DNA from: Bartonella sp. M0283
Lineage (GTDB): Bacteria; Pseudomonadota; Alphaproteobacteria; Rhizobiales; Rhizobiaceae
Length of the DNA stretch: 64,000 bases
Direction of reading: 5' to 3'
NCBI RefSeq assembly: GCF_016100455.1
Contig: NZ_JACFSK010000001.1
Span: 1-64,000 of the forward strand
Under the pieces are notes generated by a model that ran no database searches, was not told the origin of the DNA, and saw only the letters and a list, made by a program, of their open reading frames with translations. Made by a program: the position numbers and the translations under genes. How positions within the stretch are numbered: the stretch's first letter is position 1; each line of letters begins with the position of its first letter. Positions 42,970-51,792 of the stretch are shown here, one piece after another.

Positions 42970-45309
42970 TCAGAACTTGAAATCGGCTTTTGCCCAGAAG
43001 GTGCGCCCCGGTTCTCGCACCTGATAATGGGCGGGAAATCCGAAACCGGCGTCACCATCGCGGTTCAGATGTTCAAAATAATCCTTGTTGAAGAGATTAT
43101 CGACCCCGCCGGTCAAAGCGACATTTTTTGAAATCTTGTAGCTGCCATTCAAAGAAAAAACACCGAAGCCCGAACTTTTATCAAAGTCTTTTCCCACCAC
43201 ATTGCCTTTGTTTTCGGCAATGCGCGGTTGATCGGCAACAAGCCTTAAAAGGCCGCCAATGCTCCATTTTTCTTTTTGATAGGTGAGGCCGAGCCTTCCC
43301 TCCAAAGGTGGAATTTGAGGCAAAGCTTCATCGTCTGTGGTGTTTTTTCCCCACGAATAGGCAAGGCTTGAATCAAACTTCCAGACATTGAAGAACATAT
43401 GGGAAAGCCCCAACTCGCCCCCCATAATGGTGGCATCGACATTCGATGCTTTTGACTGCCCGCTTGAATAGTCGAAGAGAATATAGTCATCAATCCGGCC
43501 GACATAAGCGGAAGCCCAGATGTCGCTATTTTCCCCGCTATATTGCGCCCCGAAATCAAGTTGGGTGGTTTTTTCGGGCTTTATGCCGTCAAATGCATTG
43601 AGTGAATTTGCCTCCGATTGTTTGGGGGAAAACAGTTCCCAATAATCGGGGAAACGCTCAGCATGGCCAAGCCCGATATAGGTTGTGAGCGGTATTTGAT
43701 CGAGGTCGCGCTCATAACGAAGAAAACCGCTTGGCAGTGTTCTGTCGCGCTTGTCGCCATCTGTCGGACTTGTGTTTCGCTCATCCTTCGCAGAAGCCCG
43801 ATCAAGTCTGCCGCCAAAAATAAGGCGGTGATTTTCGGCAAAGTTCCATGTCGCTTCGCTGAACAGTCCGTAATCGAAAAATACCGCATCCTTATCCCAA
43901 CCGTTAATGCTCATCATATTGCGGCTTTTTCTTTTGCGGTGGGTGTTGGTTTGAACATCAAACCCGCTCACGAGCGATAAATCGCCTAAATCCCAATTGG
44001 TGGTAAAGTGGCCGCCCATGGTGCGCCGGTCAAGCCGCGATTCCATCGGCATAGACGACATATCCATCGTGCCACCCATACCGCCCATTCCACCCATGCC
44101 GGTCATGCCATTCATGCCGCCCATGCCGGCCATCGGATTTCCGCCTCCGCTTCCCATCATATGGTTCATATCCATGGCTCCCATAGCCGACATATGTCCC
44201 ATATGACCGGTGCCCGGTTTGCCTGTGCTGGTGATACCGATTGGACGTGGGGAAGCGTTGGTCGCAAGATGGCGCAAACGGAAATTATCCATAATGTGAT
44301 CGGCATAATTGTAGTAGAATTGCGCGTCGATCTTGGTGAGCCGGTCATTGATATTTTCTTTGATGAATTTGGCACCAAGCGATTCCCGCTTGAATTGGCT
44401 GCCATCCATAGCGCGGCCTGCATAACGCGCTTCACCATCACCGCCGCCGCCCGAAAGCTCGAACAATGTATTTTCGTCTGGAGTGAACCCCAAAAACATA
44501 TCGCCATTCCATTTATCCCATTTTGAGGGAACACTATTGCCATCGCCATCATGGTAATCATGGGAAAGGGCTTTATTGCCGATAATCCGGACATAGCCGG
44601 GGCGTGCCCCGACAGTGCCATCAAGGCGGGATTCAAAACGGCTATTGGAACCGATGACAATACTGGAATCGCCTTTAACGGTCGGTTTGTCAAAATGCTG
44701 CGGGTCGCGTTCAAACAAAATTGTTGCCGCCGAACCGGTGGGGCCATAGCGCACGGTTTGAGGCCCCTTCACAACAGTGAGCCGGTCATAGCTTTCAGGC
44801 GAGATATAGGATGTCGGATTATCCATCCGCCCCGGACAAGCGCCCATGATCGTGCTGCCATCATTGACAATATTAAGACGCGAGCCGAATTGGCCTCGAA
44901 AAACGGGGTCGCCATTGGTGCCACCATTGCGAATGGTTGCGAAGCCGGGAATGGTTTTGAGATAATCGGCACCGTCCGAAGCGGGAATAGGCTGGCGTGG
45001 GGCTTTCGGATTGGTAACAACAGTGACCGGTGAAGACATGGCAGCCGATGTAACGATAACCGGTTTTAGAACCATGTTTCCTTGGTCCTCGGCCTTTGCA
45101 GCCTCTTTTTGTGCGGGACTAGTTAGCGGGTTTTGAAGTGGCGTCATCGTGCTATGCTCGTTATTTGCAACCGTTTCGGCTTTTGCGCCCGTCGGCATTA
45201 TGATGAGCAGGGTGGAAAGGGTAGCAATGGCACCAATTGCGGCAGACGATGATTTTAATGCGTTCAAGTACGCAGAAAACCGCCTATCGGTTTGAAAGAG
45301 AGAATCCAT
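42970..45309 (-). CDS. TonB-dependent copper receptor (OprC/NosA type)
   Basis: A 779-residue outer-membrane receptor. A signal peptide ends near residue 45 (GAKAE). A plug domain follows (GADYLKTIPGFATIRNGGTNGDPVFRGQFG) and then a beta barrel ending in Phe. It has the copper site described for OprC: CxxxM at Cys158-Met162 (GACPGRM) and HxM at His338-Met340 (ADHIM). A Met/Gly-rich loop at about 370-422 contains more than 20 methionines and several His, likely extra copper-collecting ligands. Divergence from siderophore receptors makes copper the best-supported substrate. A His/Cys-containing DUF2946 gene lies upstream. Confidence 0.93.
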   Translation of the reverse strand: MDSLFQTDRRFSAYLNALKSSSAAIGAIATLSTLLIIMPTGAKAETVANNEHSTMTPLQNPLTSPAQKEAAKAEDQGNMVLKPVIVTSAAMSSPVTVVTNPKAPRQPIPASDGADYLKTIPGFATIRNGGTNGDPVFRGQFGSRLNIVNDGSTIMGACPGRMDNPTSYISPESYDRLTVVKGPQTVRYGPTGSAATILFERDPQHFDKPTVKGDSSIVIGSNSRFESRLDGTVGARPGYVRIIGNKALSHDYHDGDGNSVPSKWDKWNGDMFLGFTPDENTLFELSGGGGDGEARYAGRAMDGSQFKRESLGAKFIKENINDRLTKIDAQFYYNYADHIMDNFRLRHLATNASPRPIGITSTGKPGTGHMGHMSAMGAMDMNHMMGSGGGNPMAGMGGMNGMTGMGGMGGMGGTMDMSSMPMESRLDRRTMGGHFTTNWDLGDLSLVSGFDVQTNTHRKRKSRNMMSINGWDKDAVFFDYGLFSEATWNFAENHRLIFGGRLDRASAKDERNTSPTDGDKRDRTLPSGFLRYERDLDQIPLTTYIGLGHAERFPDYWELFSPKQSEANSLNAFDGIKPEKTTQLDFGAQYSGENSDIWASAYVGRIDDYILFDYSSGQSKASNVDATIMGGELGLSHMFFNVWKFDSSLAYSWGKNTTDDEALPQIPPLEGRLGLTYQKEKWSIGGLLRLVADQPRIAENKGNVVGKDFDKSSGFGVFSLNGSYKISKNVALTGGVDNLFNKDYFEHLNRDGDAGFGFPAHYQVREPGRTFWAKADFKF

Positions 45310-45567
45310 TTTTTAAAATCCATAAAGAAAAAGTGGATTGAAACTTTGTCAGGCATGGAAAACAAACGGGAATTGCCACACGCGGCATTCTCTGAGCCTC
45401 GTTTTTTGTGAGGCTTTAAACCATGCGTTTTGACGGTGAAAAAAACAGGCTGACCAAGTTTTATAATCACAATTGAAAACCAAAAAATGGCAGCAGTGAC
45501 TTGCGCCACGTCGGCAAAAAACGCGGCCATTTTTTTAAAAATTCGATGTGATGATCTATTGAACCTG

Positions 45568-46011
45568 TCAGCTTATGAGTGACAATGGCGGGGAACGCGG
45601 CGAGGCGTTGGATTTTACAAAGAAAGTGCCGAAGGTTACCGCATCATAGGGCAGTAAAATCTCGACGAGAAAGAGGTTATGTTCGCCGATTTCAACGCTA
45701 TCGGGCGGGGTGAGCATTGATGCGCCGATGCGGCAGGCGTGACACGCACCCAGTTCATGACATGAATTGTCATTATGGTGTTTTTTGCTTAATTTTTGCG
45801 GTTTTGAAGATGCGTTTTTCGAGCAAATGTCGCTATCGGAAACCATATGCGAATGGTTCTGCCGAACGCTTTCATGATGGTGTGAAGAATTGCTTGCAAA
45901 ACTGCTCGGTGCAACCGGAAAATTGCGATTATGGGCAAAGGCGAGGTTGAGCAGTGCGAAAATGCACAGCACCCTGATAACCACAGAAAATGGTTTGCTC
46001 GTCCCGATCAT
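45568..46011 (-). CDS. DUF2946 family secreted protein, His-rich
   Basis: A 147-residue protein with an N-terminal signal sequence (VIRVLCIFALLNLAFA), a His-rich middle (SSHHHESVRQNHSH and KKHHNDNSCHE) and the family end CHACRIGASMLTPPD followed by a short C-terminal part. ATG 46011 has AAGGGAAAG upstream; a longer frame to 46086 is not needed. DUF2946 genes are frequently found next to TonB-dependent copper receptors, as here. Periplasmic copper handling is likely but not proven. Confidence 0.8.
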   Translation of the reverse strand: MIGTSKPFSVVIRVLCIFALLNLAFAHNRNFPVAPSSFASNSSHHHESVRQNHSHMVSDSDICSKNASSKPQKLSKKHHNDNSCHELGACHACRIGASMLTPPDSVEIGEHNLFLVEILLPYDAVTFGTFFVKSNASPRSPPLSLIS

Positions 46012-46521
46012 TTCGCAAAAACTTTCCCTTTTAAGGAAACAATTATCCAGTTTTATTTTTTTTGCAAGATAGACCAAAACAACCAACAGGATTTTTTAAA
46101 AAAATCGGCAAAGAAGAGGGAAATAGAAGACCATCGGGAAGGAGACGGTGAGAAGGGACATCGCAAGATGAAAGGGAACAAGAAGCGGGAGTCATGAGAA
46201 GGGGAGGAGATGTAAGAAAAAGGAAGGTTAAACAATTCTGAGAAAGAGAGAGGCTTATCCCACGGGTTACAAGTTTATGATGTGCTTTTTTTCCCATATA
46301 TCCGTATGTTTTATTTTTGCGAGCTTTTAAAAAAGAACGCGTTTCAGGCAAAGCCCGCTTTTCCATTCCCACTTCTCTATTGATGAATTTTTCTAATAGG
46401 CCTTGTGAAAAGAGGTCGGTTTATGAGGGGGCTTCAAGCGTTTATAGATCAAGAAGACTGTTTCAAAGAGCCTTTGCTTATTTCGTTGCTCTTTCATGAT
46501 TTTATTGTTCAAGGAGAAATC
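46012..46521. other. Intergenic region with a purine-rich strand
   Basis: About 510 bases between divergent genes. From about 46105 to 46255 the plus strand is strongly purine-rich (runs such as GAAGAGGGAAATAGAAGA and GAGAAGGGGAGGAGA). Short basic frames there are composition artefacts. The right end contains AAGGAG before the RibD-C-like gene. Confidence 0.5.
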
Positions 46522-47283
46522 ATGCGCCCTTTTATAATTTGCCATATGATGACGTCGATTGACGGAAAAATCGTGGAAGATCATTGGACTGCGCCTTATG
46601 ACGGAACAGAAAATGATAAAGCGACAATTTCCTATTATGACCTTAGCGACAGTTTCAATTGCGACGCGGAAATGCTGGGGCGCGTTACCGTTCAAAGGCA
46701 TTTTGCAAAGCAGGAATTCAATGACCCAAATCCTGTAAGAGTGATTGACCCGCAACCTTTTATCGGTAAGCGCGAAACAAAACGGCTATGCATTGTTGTC
46801 GATCGCCATGGGCGCATCAAATATGAAGGCGACAAAATTTGCGGCGAAAACATTATTGTTGTTTTGGGCAAAAAAATATCGCAAGCCTATCTGGAACATC
46901 TTCGTAGCTTGGAAATTTCCTATGTCTTTGCTGGTGAGGATGGAAATGACCTTGTGGAAGCCATGGAAAGTCTTGGGCGTTTCTTCAATATGAAGCGAAT
47001 TGTTTTGCAAGGCGGTGGCACGATTAACGGAGCATTTCTGGAAAACGGGCTTATTGATGAATTGAGTGTGATGATCTATCCCGGTATTGACGGGCGAAAA
47101 GCTGCGCCTTCCTTATTTGATTGGTCACCTCGCACGGATAATAGCGGAACGCGAAAAACGGTTTTGGTGACAGGAAATCCGTCTGCCGGCCAGTCACTCG
47201 AATTGCTGGAGGTAAAAAATGCCGGTCAGGGTGTTATTGCACTGCGCTATAAAATACACCATCAGAAAAATCGCAAACAATAA
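46522..47283 (+). CDS. RibD C-terminal domain / dihydrofolate-reductase-fold protein
   Basis: A 253-residue NADPH-dependent reductase of the RibD_C/YwjB type. Family marks: the start ICHMMTSIDGKI, EMLGRVTVQRHF, LGRFFNMKRIVLQGGGTINGAFLENGLIDELSVMIYPGIDG. No deaminase domain is attached, so it is not a full RibD. ATG 46522 with AAGGAG upstream is preferred over an extended frame from 46405. The substrate is unknown. Confidence 0.85.
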   Translation: MRPFIICHMMTSIDGKIVEDHWTAPYDGTENDKATISYYDLSDSFNCDAEMLGRVTVQRHFAKQEFNDPNPVRVIDPQPFIGKRETKRLCIVVDRHGRIKYEGDKICGENIIVVLGKKISQAYLEHLRSLEISYVFAGEDGNDLVEAMESLGRFFNMKRIVLQGGGTINGAFLENGLIDELSVMIYPGIDGRKAAPSLFDWSPRTDNSGTRKTVLVTGNPSAGQSLELLEVKNAGQGVIALRYKIHHQKNRKQ

Positions 47284-47601
47284 GCGCTGAATGCAATAGA
47301 TCGGGTTTTTTGCTAAAGGTTTAGCAGTTGTGACGAGGAAAATCGCAATCATTTAGCCGTCTGAGCATGAAGGAACACAGCCGATAATTCCGCCGAACGC
47401 AATTGATGTTTTGGTTAAAAATGCCTCTTCTGACTGAACTGGCAGCTTTCTATAGTCAACTTTGCCGGAGATTTAAGAAAATTTTGATATAATCAGGAAG
47501 GAGGGCTTTTTTAAAACCAATTTATTACTCAGACGCTCATGTCATTATTCAGACACTGATTTTTATTGTCTTCAGTTACCCGTTTTATAAAAGGCGTTGT
47601 T
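47284..47601. other. Convergent intergenic region
   Basis: About 320 bases between convergent genes. TTACTCAGAC and TTATTCAGAC are repeated 20 bases apart near 47525-47555. No gene or clear terminator was found. Confidence 0.4.
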
Positions 47602-48441
47602 TCATCCCGCTTGAAAGTCGGTTGAAGCGGCAAGTTGTTCCTGCCCTTTGAAGTCTTCAAGCCTTCTTTCCAGAACCTCAATGGTGGTTTTTAAAGCACC
47701 TGAGCCGAGCACTACACGTAACGGTGCGGGCGTTATATCGACACTTTCGATAATGCGGGCAGCCATGCGCTCCGGATCACCTGCGGCCAAGCCGTTTTTC
47801 CGATCAAGCATTTTCTGGAAAGCATGGGCAGGCGTGTTGTCATAAGCTTTTATAGGCTTGGCAATTTTTGCGCTTTTATAGCGAAATTCGGTTCTTGCTC
47901 CACCGGGTTCGACAATGGTCACGCCAATATTGAATGGCGCCATTTCTTGTGAAAGCGAGTCACAAAATCCTTCTATGCCCCATTTTGTCGCATGATAAAG
48001 CGAATTTCCGGCAAAAGCGACTTCGCCTCCATAGGAAGAAATCTGGATGATGCGCCCATGTTGTTTTTTTCTCATAATGGGCAGGAAGGCGCGGATAAAG
48101 TCGATCGAGCCGGTGAGGTTGGTTGCGATAATATCGTCAATTTCTTCATCCGATAATTCTTCGGCAGCACCGAACAATCCATATCCGGCATTGCTGACAA
48201 TCACATCAATTGTTGAAAACAATTCTTCCGCTTTTTGCCCAAGTTGTTTCACAGCCTTCCGGTCTCTCATATCGACAATTTCGACATGAAAATGATCAGG
48301 ATAGCGGGCAATCAAGTCTTCGACAGCTGCCGTTTTGCGCACGGTCCCCAATACGTTATCGCCGCGGCTTAAAACCTGTTTGACCATTTCATAACCGAAA
48401 CCGCTTGAAACACCGGTTATCACCCAGTTGCGTTTGACCAT
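47602..48441 (-). CDS. Short-chain dehydrogenase/reductase
   Basis: A 279-residue classical SDR. Cofactor motif TGVSSGFG at 9-16, NAG at 84-86, catalytic Ser about 135-136 and YxxxK at Tyr149-Lys153 (YHATK). The GGARTEFRYKSAK region and the C-terminal part follow the pattern of oxidoreductases such as YusZ-like SDRs. ATG 48441 with AAGGGG upstream. The substrate is unknown. Confidence 0.9.
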   Translation of the reverse strand: MVKRNWVITGVSSGFGYEMVKQVLSRGDNVLGTVRKTAAVEDLIARYPDHFHVEIVDMRDRKAVKQLGQKAEELFSTIDVIVSNAGYGLFGAAEELSDEEIDDIIATNLTGSIDFIRAFLPIMRKKQHGRIIQISSYGGEVAFAGNSLYHATKWGIEGFCDSLSQEMAPFNIGVTIVEPGGARTEFRYKSAKIAKPIKAYDNTPAHAFQKMLDRKNGLAAGDPERMAARIIESVDITPAPLRVVLGSGALKTTIEVLERRLEDFKGQEQLAASTDFQAG

Positions 48442-48880
48442 CTTTTGAAACCCCTTGACAAAATGCACATATTCAAATTCGCACGATTCTGATCGACAAT
48501 GCGTGGCTGCTTATTATTGAGATTAATCCGAAAAGCATGTCTTCTAAAAGAAGGCACGGAAGACTAGGCTTTATGCAAAATTTTCATAGAACAAGCTATC
48601 TTGCCAATATATGGTTCTCAAAGTTTATCGGTCAAAAAATCTCCCGTCCCAACAAACTGAAAAAGCAAGGCTTCAGGAGAGGCAGCAGAAATATCGGGAA
48701 ATCATAAAACAAATTTACGGGAAGGGGAGAATGACGCAAACAGCAAATCTGGGGAAAAGGAAAAAGGGGCTGGACAGAATGAAAACCGCAATGGAACGAA
48801 CCGGAATGGCAGATAGTCCCCTTTTTTTAAGCCTTATCGGAAATTGAGATGTAAAATGCGCGGGGGAACATGGCGTGCTA
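48442..48880. other. Intergenic region between LysR and SDR genes
   Basis: About 440 bases. A basic 78-codon plus-strand frame at 48611-48847 is Lys/Gln-rich without family resemblance and is not accepted. The promoter of the SDR gene should lie at the left end. Confidence 0.4.
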
Positions 48881-49777
48881 TCATAAAGCCTTATAGCGCA
48901 AACAATCGATAACCAGTTGAAAAGCGGCGGTATGTTGGCGCCGTGTCGGATAATAGAGATAATATCCGGGAAAAGGCGGGCAATAATTTTCAAGAATGCG
49001 TTTAAGCCGCCCGCTTGCCACCCGTTCCACCACAGCGTCTTCGGTTGTGTAGGCAATGCCGAAACCCGCTTCGGCAGCATCCAATGCCTGATCAATTGTG
49101 TTGAAGCTCAATTGCCCTTCGACCCTTATTTTGCATTCATGGCCATGGTCTTCAAATTCCCAAACGTAAAAACCGCCGGATGTCGGCAATCGCAGATTGA
49201 TGCACTGATGCTCAAGAAGATCGCGCGGTGTCTCGGGAACAGAATGTTTTTCTAAATATTGTGGTGAAGCAACAGCCGCCATGCGTAAATCTGGCCCGAT
49301 TTTTAGCGCGATCATGTCTTTCTCGACCTGTTCACCAAGCCGCACACCGGCGTCGAAACGCTCGGCCACAATATCAGTCAAGGCATAATCAATCGAGATT
49401 TCAAGATGAATATCGGGATATTTTGCAAGAATCGGGCAAAGCTTTGGCCATAAAATAGATTTTGCCGCATAATCGGGCGCGGTTATGCGGATTGTGCCGG
49501 ATGGGTGGTCGATTGTCTCGCAAAGGTTTTTAAGCTCGGTTTCCATCGCCACAAGGTGGGGCGTGTAAAGTTCGAGAAGCCGTTCGCCAATATTGGTCGG
49601 TGCAACTGAACGTGTGGTGCGGCGCAGTAATTGTAAATGGAGACGTTCTTCCAGATTTTTTATCGAATGGCTCAAAGCCGACTGCGATATGTTGAGTTTG
49701 CGGGCAGCCTTGGTAAAGCTTTTTCCTTCGGCAACAACCATAAAGGCCATAAGATCGGCGATATTTTCTCGAAGCAT
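48881..49777 (-). CDS. LysR family transcriptional regulator
   Basis: A 298-residue LysR protein: helix-turn-helix MAFMVVAEGKSFTKAARKLNISQSALSHSIKNLEERL with LLRRTTRSVAPT, then an effector domain of the PgrR/DhmR subgroup (GTIRITAPDYAAKSILWPKL, FDAGVRLGEQVEKDMIALKIG, GFGIAYTTEDAV). ATG 49777. No divergent gene lies next to it; the downstream SDR gene is the nearest candidate target. Confidence 0.9.
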   Translation of the reverse strand: MLRENIADLMAFMVVAEGKSFTKAARKLNISQSALSHSIKNLEERLHLQLLRRTTRSVAPTNIGERLLELYTPHLVAMETELKNLCETIDHPSGTIRITAPDYAAKSILWPKLCPILAKYPDIHLEISIDYALTDIVAERFDAGVRLGEQVEKDMIALKIGPDLRMAAVASPQYLEKHSVPETPRDLLEHQCINLRLPTSGGFYVWEFEDHGHECKIRVEGQLSFNTIDQALDAAEAGFGIAYTTEDAVVERVASGRLKRILENYCPPFPGYYLYYPTRRQHTAAFQLVIDCLRYKAL

Positions 49778-50122
49778 GACTGTGCCTTCAGTTTTTGGAC
49801 CGGATATAGTCTATCATGGAGCACAGAAAAAACGCAAAATCGTTTGGAATGAAACTGCGTGAACAAAAGCGGTTCCTGTTAGAATTTCGCAAGATTGATA
49901 AAAATTCTTGAAGAAAAAAGAGACTTTAAAAATTATAAGACAGGGAAAAACGGAAATAATCCCGATGAAAGGGCGGGTAAGTCGAATAAATTTTTGATGC
50001 AAGAACATACTTCATGGAAAGACATATATGAGAGATGTTGTTAGGATAATATCGGTTATTGCAGCGGACCGGTTTTAAGCCGGTCCGGAGTGTTTTTTAA
50101 CTCTTCATGACAAGAAAGACGA
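49778..50122. other. Intergenic region with an orphan plus-strand terminator
   Basis: About 345 bases between a LysR gene start and the end of the GntR gene. No coding frame is supported. A plus-strand terminator at 50066-50097 has no upstream plus-strand gene, so a small RNA is possible (see that entry). Confidence 0.4.
50066..50097 (+). terminator. Orphan intrinsic terminator, possible sRNA 3' end
   Basis: GGACCGG and CCGGTCC form a perfect 7-bp stem with loop TTTTAAG, followed by GGAGTG and six T. On the plus strand this is a usable terminator, yet the genes on both sides are on the minus strand. On the minus strand no T-run follows the stem. A short plus-strand RNA ending here is one explanation; its 5' end cannot be placed. 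Confidence 0.45.
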
Positions 50123-50779
50123 TTATTTTTGAAGTGCTCTATAGGCTCTGACAATCATCCTTTCGGATTGTTTGAGATAGGCCTTGAGAAGGCGTGCTGC
50201 TTTTTTCGGCTTTTCTTTTTTTAAGCCTTCGACGATATCGCGGTTCATGGCGACAAAAGGCTGATGGAGCGATTGTAAATCGGTAACCAGCCCGAAGATT
50301 AGCCGCAATTCGATTGTGAGTTCGGCAAAAAGCCGGTCAAGTCGCGGGCTGTTGCCAAGGCTTACCAGCAATTGGTGAAATTCCATATCGGCAGTACCGA
50401 CATCCTGCCATTTTTTTTCTTCGCAGAGTTTTTCCGCTTTTCCTACGACTTTGTCCATCATGAAAATAGCTGAATGGGGGAAATGCACATTGCGAACGGC
50501 CCCGACTTCTATAATTTTGCGCAAGCGATAAACATCAATAATGGTGTTGAAATCGGGAATAGTCACAAATACACCACGGTTTGCACGGTATTCGATAAGT
50601 CCGTTTTTTGTGAGCATCCTGAATGCTTCACGCAATGTATTACGCGAGACCGACAATTTTTTTGCCAGTATCGCTTCGCTCAAATGTTCGCCAGGATGGT
50701 AATGGCCGCTGATAATGTCGGCTTCGATGGCTTTTACAGTCTGATCTGCAAGTGATAGTTCATCGTTCGTTTTTTTCAT
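50123..50779 (-). CDS. GntR family regulator, FCD (FadR) subfamily
   Basis: A 218-residue regulator: winged helix (ADQTVKAIEADIISGHYHPGEHLSEAILAKKLSVSRNTLREAFRMLTKNGLIEYRANRGVFV written in parts here as conserved blocks) in the first ~75 residues, then an FCD ligand domain with YRLRKIIEVGAV, ADMEFHQLLVSLGNSPRL and a C-terminal helix. Divergent from pxpA. A TTGT-TCA-ACAA site between them fits the FadR-type operator, so local control of 5-oxoproline use is likely. Confidence 0.88.
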   Translation of the reverse strand: MKKTNDELSLADQTVKAIEADIISGHYHPGEHLSEAILAKKLSVSRNTLREAFRMLTKNGLIEYRANRGVFVTIPDFNTIIDVYRLRKIIEVGAVRNVHFPHSAIFMMDKVVGKAEKLCEEKKWQDVGTADMEFHQLLVSLGNSPRLDRLFAELTIELRLIFGLVTDLQSLHQPFVAMNRDIVEGLKKEKPKKAARLLKAYLKQSERMIVRAYRALQK

Positions 50780-50958
50780 CCGACCGTTTGCCCCCTTGGT
50801 TGGCGGTTCCGTCGATATAAATTACGGAGCCTTTGGCACAAAGATAATTGGAAACAAATTGCAAAGCCGAAAACCTCCCCGTTTCAATATCCTCCAAATA
50901 TAATTACAAGTTTATTTGAGAAAGAAGATGATTGCAATGCCTGACAATCAAAGTTAGA

Positions 50959-50969
50959 TTGTTCAACAA
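50959..50969 (+). promoter_or_regulatory. GntR/FCD-type operator upstream of pxpA
   Basis: TTGTTCAACAA is a perfect palindrome that fits the FadR-subfamily consensus TNGTNNNACNA, extended to ATTGTTCAACAAT at 50958-50970. It lies 44 bases before the pxpA start and in the gap shared with the divergent gntR gene. Confidence 0.6.
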
Positions 50970-51013
50970 TATAAAAGCAGCCAATAATTTATATTCGAAA
51001 AGGGGAGGTTCAT

Positions 51014-51775
51014 ATGAAGTCGATCGATTTGAACAGTGATCTGGGTGAAAGTTTCGGTCCCTGGAAAATGGGCGAAGATAGCGAAATGTTGTCTATTGTT
51101 ACCAGTGCCAATGTTGCTTGCGGTTTTCATGCTGGCGACCCTGCCGGTATTTTACGCACACTCGAGGCGGCCAAAAAGAATAATGTGCGCGTTGGTGCCC
51201 ATATCGGCTATCGTGACCTCGTAGGCTTCGGGCGCCGCAATATGGACCCGACCGATAGCGAATTGACGGGCGACGCCATTTATCAGATCGGGGCGCTTAT
51301 GGGGCTTGCCAAGGCGGCAGGAACCAAAGTTGTCTATGTGAAGCCCCATGGCGCACTCTATAACACAATCGCTCATGATATGCGTCAGGCAAAAGCCGTT
51401 ATCAATGCGATCAAAGCGGTCGAGCCGTCGCTCACCCTTATGGCCTTGGCAGGCTCGGCCCTTATTCCTTTTGCCCGTGAAGCCGGACTTGTCGTGGTAG
51501 CAGAAGCTTTCGCCGACCGTGCCTATAATAGCGATGGGACACTTCTATCCCGCCGCGAAAAAGGGGCTGTGCTGAGTGACCCCGCTGTCGTTGCCGAACG
51601 TATGGTAAAATTTGTCGAGACAGGCAAAATTACCGCGATTGATGGCAAAGAGATTAGCCTTGATGCACAGTCAATTTGCCTCCATGGCGACAGCCCGAGT
51701 GCCGTTTTAATGGCCAAAGCTGTCAAAGCCGGTCTTGAAAAAGCCGGCGTTTCTTTAAAGCCATTTGTTGATTGA
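51014..51775 (+). CDS. pxpA: 5-oxoprolinase subunit PxpA (LamB/YcsF family)
   Basis: A 253-residue protein of the LamB/YcsF family, one part of the ATP-dependent PxpABC enzyme that opens 5-oxoproline (pyroglutamate) to glutamate. Typical blocks: the start [74 protein letters not shown] and [15 protein letters not shown] 51014 with AGGGGAGG upstream. pxpBC starts 18 bases after its stop. Confidence 0.95.
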   Translation: MKSIDLNSDLGESFGPWKMGEDSEMLSIVTSANVACGFHAGDPAGILRTLEAAKKNNVRVGAHIGYRDLVGFGRRNMDPTDSELTGDAIYQIGALMGLAKAAGTKVVYVKPHGALYNTIAHDMRQAKAVINAIKAVEPSLTLMALAGSALIPFAREAGLVVVAEAFADRAYNSDGTLLSRREKGAVLSDPAVVAERMVKFVETGKITAIDGKEISLDAQSICLHGDSPSAVLMAKAVKAGLEKAGVSLKPFVD

Positions 51776-51792
51776 GGGAGTGTCTTTTTCCC

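Noticed and set aside
48611..48847. 78-codon Lys/Gln-rich plus-strand frame
   Set aside because: Low-complexity basic composition in an intergenic region, with no homology pattern.
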